Shown here one piece after another: positions 59,703-64,000 of a DNA stretch of 64,000 bases (its first letter is position 1; every line of letters begins with the position of its first letter). The notes beneath the pieces were generated by a model. That model ran no database searches and had not been told where the DNA came from. It saw nothing but the letters and a program-made list of their open reading frames with translations. The DNA comes from Primula veris. Its lineage: Eukaryota > Streptophyta > Magnoliopsida > Ericales > Primulaceae. Location of the stretch: assembly GCA_963682055.1 (NCBI GenBank), contig OY821745.1, forward strand, positions 20,953,342 through 21,017,341. Reading direction: 5' to 3'. The position numbers and the translations under genes are program-made.

Positions 59703-62700
59703 TTGTTTGGCTTCAGGCTTTTTTTTTTCTTTTCAAAAAGCAGTGTAAGAAAAGATTGCTAAAAAGATGCAGCTGTTTAGTGTTTGGGACCAACTCAGCT
59801 TTATTAATTATAATTTACTGTTTAACCTATTTTACCAACTGGTAATTTTTTAAACTCATTTCATCTTATATTTTTTTTACTCCATTCTAATTTACCTTTC
59901 CACCATCAAAACTAAGTGCTATTTTGACTTGCAAACAACTCGTATCTTAAGTGTCGAAGTTAAAAATTTAAAAAGATAGTAACATAGTTTAACTGCTAAA
60001 CTGTATAATTAGATTTTGAAGATTTTTATTTTGACACTGAAGGCATAAGCTAATTACACGTATTTTCATAGTAGACAGGTAAATTGGACTTCAGGGGATA
60101 CCTTAGGACGTAAAAAATGTGTACTTGAACAGTTAAGGTATCAAAATTATAAAATTTGCAGTTATTCGCCTAAATCATGTTAATAGCTTTTGGGTGGAAT
60201 GAAAATAGCTGCATTCTTTTAGGTGGAACATCTTTTAATTACAGTATGCGAATAACTTCTAAGTCGGACAAATAAAATGAAAAGTAGCTGCATTCTTTTA
60301 GGTGGATATCTTTTAATTACAGTATGTGAATAACTTCTAAATTATAATTTCGATGAAGTACAAATATTCTTCATCCTAAAATTGCATGTTTCCCCAAAAT
60401 CCCTATCAAATTGGGAAGGATGGAGCTTATAATATGCGTTTTGACCAGATGAATAAAAATAGCTGGATTCTTTTAGACGGAACATCTTTTTAAGTGTGAA
60501 GTATGAGTACCCCTTGTTTTGAGCTGGGAAAGGAGTTCTGTTTTTCTTTTTGCTTGGGTAACGGTTTTATTATATGAAACTGCCGTAGGACCAACTTTAT
60601 CATATCATAGTCGGTGTTGGGCAGTTAAGAAACTAGACGAAAATATGATGCGTGTTGTAGAGATGCAGTTGTTAAGATGAACGTGTGTATAGACTAGGAA
60701 AAGATTAGATTAGGAATGAGGATATACATTTTAGATTATGAGTGGCTTCAGTTGGGTATAAAATGAACTAAATTGATTAAGACGGTTTGGGCAATGTAAC
60801 CAGGAGATCTATAAGTGCATCAGTAAGAAACAGAAATAATAGCGTAGGAAATCAAAAGAAAGGTAGAGACATACCGATATTGTTGAATTTTGATGCAAGT
60901 GACGTAAGGCATAAGACATGGGTGTCTGCAAATCGATGAACATATAACATTAGATAGAAACGGATGATTGACGAAAATACATTGTTGCTAGAAAGCGGAC
61001 TTCTCATATGGTTTCATATAGCCAACCCTTGGTTCTTGAGAGTAAGGCCTAGTTTGATGATAACGATGTGTGGGTAACAACTTAAAAGTCCAGATATCCA
61101 TGCATTTAAGGATTAACAACAAATAATGTAATTTATGGCTTATTCAGCTAAAATAGAACTCTTATGCCCAAGACAAGAGTATAGGTCAAATGACACAATA
61201 CTCTCAGCCTCTTTCAAACAGAGAACGACGAGTAACCATGTTTCGAGTTGACTTTTTTTTTATGTATGTCTATTGCGGTGAATGACTCTGAACTCCTCAG
61301 ATTTAGACTTTAAGAACTATGCTATCAAAAGGTTATTATGATAAGACTAACACATTCCAATCTGGAATAGCGGAAAATGAGATAATTAACCAAATTACCG
61401 AAAAAAAGAAAATGAGATAATTAACCAAATTACCGAAAAAAAGAAAATGAGATAATTAACCTATACACAGTAATTGAACTCTGATAGTATAGGTCAGATG
61501 GCATGTACTTTGATCAAACAACAACAAACGCGGATATAACCCGTATCTGTGTAAAACACATGGAAGTACACATGATTGTCCAACGAGCGTGATTTGGATG
61601 TACCGTTTAGGTGATAAAAATACAGTCAATAGACTTTTTGTTTGATAACTTGGGTTACGGCTTTTTGTATTTAATACGAAATAAATTATAAGTACAACGA
61701 CGAAGCCTCAAGTAATATATTTTCCCTGGTCAAAGTCGTATACAGTAGCAGTTGTTTCAATTGTTCACTCGATATCACAACTTTGAGCTTAGTTTTGGTA
61801 TGAGCTATGTTTTCTATACTCAATAATTGCCGAAATAATTGAGGTGGTAGGCATGAAAGGACATGGCAGTGTACGACATTGAGAGCAAAATCTGAGGCCC
61901 ATCTAGCTTAACCACTTGTCAAGGCTATTCAAATTTAAAAAACTTTGTTTCAGTTTTTTCAGAGATAAGATTGATGTCATTGAGATTCTACAGTATTATC
62001 TATATGTAGTATGTACTATGTTATACTATCATGATGTGAATCTTATTCTAGTAAGAATGTGGGATAACCAGATGACGATCACCCACTACCTCATCACGCT
62101 CTATAAATTTAAATTACGAAATTACCTTAATTAACTTTACCTGTCATTTATTTACATTTATACAATATTTCAGCATCATTGTCAGGGCCTCTTTATTTTA
62201 TTTTAAGACCTTATGTCATACACTTCTAATAACATCTATTAACACATACCAATATAATAAGAAGAGAAGATAGAACATAAGAATTATTATTTTATTTTTT
62301 GAGAGGGCAAAATGACTTACCGGTTTTAACAAGTTGAGAACTGCAAGCGGGGAGTTCTCCCAGTTCGAAGAGTCTAAATTGGCTCCGATGTGGAGCTTAT
62401 TTTAAGATAGCTCTCTAAATTAGCAAAAAGATGCTCTGTTGGAGAGCTTATGTGGATGGTGATGATTGATGATTATTTTTGCTAATGTTGTTTCTTTTGT
62501 TGGAAGCATGGTGGAGATGTACACGCCACTGACAATACGAAGCAAACAGCATTGCATTGGACAGCCGTGCGAGGGTCAATTGCAGCAGCAAATGTGTTGT
62601 TGGAGAATGAGGCTCGTGTAGAGGCTGTTGATATAAATGGTTATCGGGTAATTTTACTTGGATATTGGTTAGATTAGGGATCAATTTACAGTTAGAATCA

Positions 62701-64000
62701 ACTTGCTTTGGGATTAATTAAAGATTTCTACATTGACATACATTGCAAAACAAATGTTAGTATTTAGGATGGTAACGATTAATATCTTGACAATTTACTT
62801 GGTGTACCAAATAGAAAAGAAATCAATGTTGACTACTAATTAAGTAATGAATAAGATATTCTAGACACTATTATATTTTTCTTTTTTGTATTTTGTTGCT
62901 ATCATATCCACTTTCTCCTTTTTTAAAGAAAAGTTACAGGTTGGGGTACTAATTGCCAGTTCTATAGCTTGGTGCACTATATTTCATTTCATGATTTGTT
63001 AGTGTACGAAGCGGTAATTACGCCTTGTGCTTTGACACTATGAATTAACTTGATTTTTTGGCGTATTTTCTGTCATGGTTTCAGCGTAGTCACCCACCCA
63101 TCAATAATATATTTTCATCTTGGTTTTTTAGTGCAGGCATGTCACATAGCAGCTCAATTTGGACAAACGGCATTCCTGAACCATATTGTTGCCAAATACC
63201 ATGCTGATTTTGATGCACCGGATAATGATGGTAGAAGCCCACTTCATTGGTATGTCTTCATAGTCATAAATCACTTCCTCAAGTAGAGTATCCTCATTAA
63301 CTATCAAGTAAACCAGCAATATTTTAAATTTGTAATGGTGGCTTGCTTTGATTAAGATGTGCTGAAGTTTTGTAAATATGAGTTGTATTGGAAAATCTTT
63401 AATTATTTTTATTTGTAGTAGGAAAGGCAAGGTCTTTGTTATTGTTACTTTAACCTCTTATTAATTTGTTATACATGGATTTGAACTTGAAAATACATCT
63501 ATGACTGGTTTTTACCAGGGCTGCATACAAAGGATTTGCGGATACAGTTAGATTACTTTTATTTAGAGATGCTTGCCAGGGGAGACAAGATAAAGAAGGT
63601 ACATTAGTGAATGTGTTATTGTGCTTATTTCATTTCCCCTCTTTATTGCATCGAAACCATCTTCTACTCTTATACATATTTGTATACGAATTGTATGACT
63701 TGTGCATCGATGGTCCTGGATGATGGACCTTTGCCTGTTAAAATTGATTTTTCGAGGCTATTATCTGGCTTGTATGCTATCAAAGAGGTTAAACACAAGA
63801 AAAATCACTAAGTTAAGGCCGATGAGTTTCATGCAAAGCTCATCTGACGCTTAAGTTAGTATGAGCTCTTTAGAGAGGAAACTACATCAAATACTAGTAA
63901 ATACCCTGGAGTCCAATTCGCATTACGGTAAATGGTCCCCACCAGCTGTTTTTGTGCAGTAGACATTTATACTTTATTCCATTGTTGCTCTTGCTAAGGT
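58350..64000 (+). CDS. TIP1: TIP1/PAT24-type ankyrin-repeat protein S-acyltransferase, N-terminal part
   Basis: Exons 58350-58568, 62507-62647, 63137-63249 and 63519-63598 join in frame to 184 codons plus one base; intron 4 (from 63599) runs off the window. The product carries at least four ankyrin units: [64 protein letters not shown] and [20 protein letters not shown]. These match Arabidopsis TIP GROWTH DEFECTIVE 1 (PAT24) closely in order and spacing. That enzyme palmitoylates proteins at Golgi/endomembranes through a DHHC-CRD between membrane spans and is needed for root hair and pollen tube growth. Catalytic and membrane parts lie beyond the window. Intron 1 (3.9 kb) contains an AT microsatellite and LINE remnant. 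Confidence 0.9.
59626..59700. repeat. AT dinucleotide microsatellite
   Basis: About 37 uninterrupted AT units in intron 1 of the TIP1-type gene. It creates spurious open frames of alternating Tyr and Ile. Confidence 0.95.
60563..60900 (+). pseudogene. Decayed LINE reverse-transcriptase C-terminal fragment
   Basis: Plus-strand frames with stops read [38 protein letters not shown] and, further on, GLGNVTRRS (first long block quoted in part across gaps). This follows the usual LINE tail 'LYG.ECW..K', 'EMRMLRWMCG.TR.DR' and 'WFGHV.RR'. It lies in intron 1 of the TIP1-type gene and has no open frame. Confidence 0.65.
61374..61460. repeat. 35-bp tandem repeat
   Basis: Units start with AAAATGAGATAATTAACC at 61374, 61409 and 61444 (the last partial), in intron 1 of the TIP1-type gene. 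Confidence 0.9.

Noticed and set aside
59538..59845. Open frames rich in Tyr-Ile across the AT run
   Set aside because: Direct translation of the AT microsatellite.
63611..63811. Open stretch after exon 4 of the TIP1-type gene
   Set aside because: It does not continue the ankyrin pattern expected next (GCTPLHWAA-like) and follows a good donor at 63599, so it is intronic.

Overview
The window is nuclear DNA from a flowering plant, most likely a eudicot. It is AT-rich, its genes have many GT-AG introns, and the gene families (CorA-like Mg transporter, DUF295/F-box-like, GTE bromodomain factor, RMD5/GID E3 subunit, spinster-type MFS carrier, TIP1-type ankyrin S-acyltransferase) are typical plant ones. 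I could not identify the species. Exon structures below were assembled by hand from splice signals and reading-frame continuity.

Layout. 1-0.2 kb: tail of a pogo/Tigger-type transposase on the minus strand. 1.9-5.2 kb (+): CorA-like transporter, 4 exons, with a hAT-type MITE in intron 2 and tandem repeats in intron 3. 7.0-8.05 kb (+): intact DUF295 gene. 9.0-9.9 kb: non-autonomous hAT-like element. 10.4-12.2 kb (-): broken paralogue of the DUF295 gene, split by a 787-bp hAT-like element. 13.3-13.45 kb: 69-bp tandem repeat. 13.7-16.9 kb (+): Copia relic with a dead gag. 21.2-24.5 kb (-): GTE7-like bromodomain gene, 3 exons. 25.1-26.4 kb: AT-rich fold-back element. 29.8-30.9 kb (-): RMD5 homologue, with a decayed duplicate of its own 3' end downstream. 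32.4-32.8 kb: long hairpin. 33.2-35.8 kb: three ~755-bp tandem units, the third holding a MITE. 39.0-39.4 kb: another fold-back element. 41.3-48.2 kb (-): complete LTR retrotransposon with near-identical LTRs but dead coding. 49.2-56.4 kb (+): spinster-like transporter, 15 exons, whose intron 1 is an array of duplicated splice-acceptor segments. 58.35 kb to window end (+): first four exons of a TIP1/PAT24-type protein S-acyltransferase, with a decayed LINE in intron 1.

The genes are housekeeping or regulatory loci in separate pathways, not an operon-like unit. From memory, Arabidopsis keeps GTE7 near a spinster gene on chromosome 5 and an RMD5 homologue near a spinster gene on chromosome 2, so the GTE-RMD5-SPNS order may be old microsynteny stretched here by repeats. 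The most unusual structures are the splice-acceptor array in the spinster gene, the young LTR element with long-dead coding, the 3'-end duplicate beside RMD5, and the paralogous empty site that dates the 35.2-kb MITE.
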